Below are positions 6,925-8,207 of a stretch of 8,207 nt of DNA, in pieces; position 1 is the first letter of the stretch; each line of letters starts with the position of its first letter. The position numbers were made by a program, and so were the translations under genes. The stretch is from Micrococcales bacterium (GTDB taxonomy: Bacteria > Actinomycetota > Actinomycetes > S36-B12 > UBA10799): contig JAHEXM010000060.1 of assembly GCA_023252115.1 (NCBI GenBank), forward strand, positions 1 to 8,207, written 5' to 3'. Below the pieces are notes generated by a model. It was not told the DNA's origin, ran no database searches, and saw only the letters and a list, made by a program, of their open reading frames with translations.

Positions 6925-8207
6925 GTGGACTCCCCCACCGATCCCTTGATCGGGCGCACCGTCGACCAGCGATATCGGGTCGAAGCCTTTGTCGCGCGCG
7001 GCGGGATGGCGACTGTTTACCGCGCAACCGACCAACGGCTTGAGCGAACAGTGGCTCTCAAAATCATGCACGCCTCGTTTGCCGAGGACCCCGACTTCGT
7101 CGCCCGCTTCGTCACTGAAGCTCGATCTGCCGCCCGACTCAGTCACCCCGCGATCGTCGCGGTCTATGACCAAGGCGCAGCCGACGGCCTGGTCTACCTA
7201 GCGATGGAATTTGTCGAAGGTCGAACTCTTCGTGACTGCCTTACTGAACAAGGTCGGCTGACCGGCGTCTCGGCGACCGAGATCTTTGACCCGATCCTTC
7301 AGGCATTGAATGCCGCGCACAGCGCATGAATCGCCCACCGAGATATCAAACCCGAAAATGTCTTAGTGAGCACCGAAGGCCAAATCAAGGTCGCGGATTT
7401 TGGACTTGCGCGCGCGGTCGCATCCGGAACGACAAGCGCGGCAACGCGCGGAATGTTGATCGGCACCGTTGCTTACATGGCTCCCGAACAAGTTGAGCAC
7501 GGCGTCACGGACAAACGCACCGATGTGTATGCGGCCGGAATCATGTTGTACGAATGCGTGGTTGGCCAATCGCCGTATAGCGGTGAAACACCACTTGCCG
7601 TTGCATACAAACATGTGAACGCGACCGTTCCTGCACCGTCGAGCATTCGCAATGACATTCCGCCCCAAATTGACGAGCTAGTTGTGGTAGCCACCGCGCG
7701 AGAACGCTCGGCGCGCTATCCCGACGCCGGACACTTCCTCAACCATGTGCGTGCAGCACATTCTGCGCTCGTCGAAGTTGCCGAGGCCCAGTCAACCAAC
7801 GCAGATACCAGCACCGTCGTTATTGATCGGTCAGCCGAGACTGTGTCGTTGGCCCCCTCGACCGCTGTACTCGTCGGAGCTGGAGCCGCCTCCGCGACCG
7901 CGCCCGTCAATGGAACCTCGGGTACTGACGAGTTGTCGGTTACCCGGTCCGTTGCATCGGCACCAGATGCTCCAGCAACCGATTCGTCCGGTTCCGGTGG
8001 CGCGCCTCCGGCTACCTCGGGCAGTCCGTTTGACCGCATTCGCCCACCAGGTAAACACCGAATCGCGATCGCCCTGGTTGCGTTGCTGGTTCTTGGACTT
8101 GTCGCTGGCGGTGCCGCGTGGGCGTGGGGAGCAACTCAATATGTCGCGATCCCGTCGTTGATCGGAATGACGCCCGACAAAGCCACCGCGAAACTCGCCA
8201 GGCAAAA
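6925..8207 (+). pseudogene. PASTA-type Ser/Thr protein kinase (PknB/PknL family) with an in-frame stop; 3' end off the window
   Basis: One continuous frame encodes a membrane kinase, interrupted only by TGA at codon 135. The N-lobe has the glycine loop ARGGMATVYRA (24-34), ATP-binding K46 in VALKIM, and E65 in the C-helix. After the stop the same frame resumes with IAHRDIKPENVLV (136-148; D140 and N145 catalytic), DFGLA (158-162), GTVAYMAPEQ (180-189) and DVYAAGIMLYE (200-210). A Ser/Thr/Ala-rich linker (about 287-372) leads to one membrane helix (380-400). An outer segment, AIPSLIGMTPDKATAKLA, begins a PASTA domain that binds cell-wall fragments in relatives. Such kinases control cell division and envelope synthesis. 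No kinase-competent restart exists after the stop, so without readthrough or a sequencing error only an inactive 134-residue N-lobe is made. The start is a GTG with TACACT 6 bases before it. Confidence 0.85.
7327..7329 (+). other. In-frame TGA stop inside the kinase gene
   Basis: The codon stands in AHSA-stop-IAHRDIKPEN, where relatives read AHxxGIxHRDxKPEN, so a glycine is expected. TGA differs from the glycine codon GGA by one base. Reading frame, codon choice and all kinase motifs continue on both sides without a frameshift. crtB and crtYc in this window end in TGA, so TGA is a stop in this genome. The likely causes are a nonsense mutation or a base error in the assembly. Confidence 0.85.

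Noticed and set aside
7327..7329. UGA recoding as glycine (alternative genetic code)
   Set aside because: crtB and crtYc in the same window end in TGA, and no other in-frame TGA interrupts any gene. A changed code would be expected to show more than one case.

Overview
The window looks like chromosomal DNA from an actinobacterium (Actinomycetota). The signs are a polyprenyl-phosphomannose-dependent alpha-1,6-mannosyltransferase of the MptA/MptB type, a split lycopene cyclase (CrtYc plus CrtYd), a PASTA-type Ser/Thr kinase, frequent GTG starts, and TANNNT -10-like boxes placed 6-7 bases before GTG starts, as expected for leaderless mRNAs. Base composition is moderate by eye, clearly lower than in soil streptomycetes. 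A planktonic lineage is possible, but nothing here fixes the genus. I see no insertion sequence, phage, CRISPR, rRNA or tRNA. Coding density is very high and no gap exceeds about 70 bases.

Layout. (1) Bases 1-1128, minus strand: a membrane mannosyltransferase that runs off the left edge. (2) A 66-base divergent promoter region containing part of an 8+8 bp inverted repeat. (3) Bases 1195-2205, plus: phytoene synthase crtB. (4) Bases 4665 down to 2105, minus: a tight four-gene operon, read as a YbdK/GCS2-type carboxylate-amine ligase, thiE, crtYc, crtYd. Its last gene overlaps the 3' end of crtB tail to tail by 101 bp. (5) A 42-base divergent promoter region. (6) Bases 4708-6877, plus: thiO-thiS-thiG, the thiazole branch of thiamine synthesis. 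(7) From 6925 to the right edge, plus: a PknB/PknL-type membrane kinase with a linker, one membrane helix and the first PASTA domain. Its reading frame is broken by one TGA at 7327-7329, exactly where a glycine is expected before the catalytic HRD motif.

How the genes work together. CrtB makes phytoene and CrtYc/CrtYd cyclise lycopene. The desaturase and the prenyl synthase are not in the window. ThiO, ThiS and ThiG build the thiazole phosphate that ThiE joins to the pyrimidine, but thiE sits in the opposite-strand operon with the cyclase genes. From memory, the flanking pair (MptA-type mannosyltransferase and PknL-type kinase) resembles the idsA2-mptA-Rv2175c-pknL neighbourhood of Mycobacterium. 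The carotenoid and thiamine genes would then lie between two markers of a conserved envelope-related locus.

The most notable points are the single in-frame stop in an otherwise intact kinase, the repeated TACNNT-N6/7-GTG start architecture, the facing promoters of the ligase and thiO, and the inverted repeat over the mannosyltransferase start. I did not find a clearly new multigene system.
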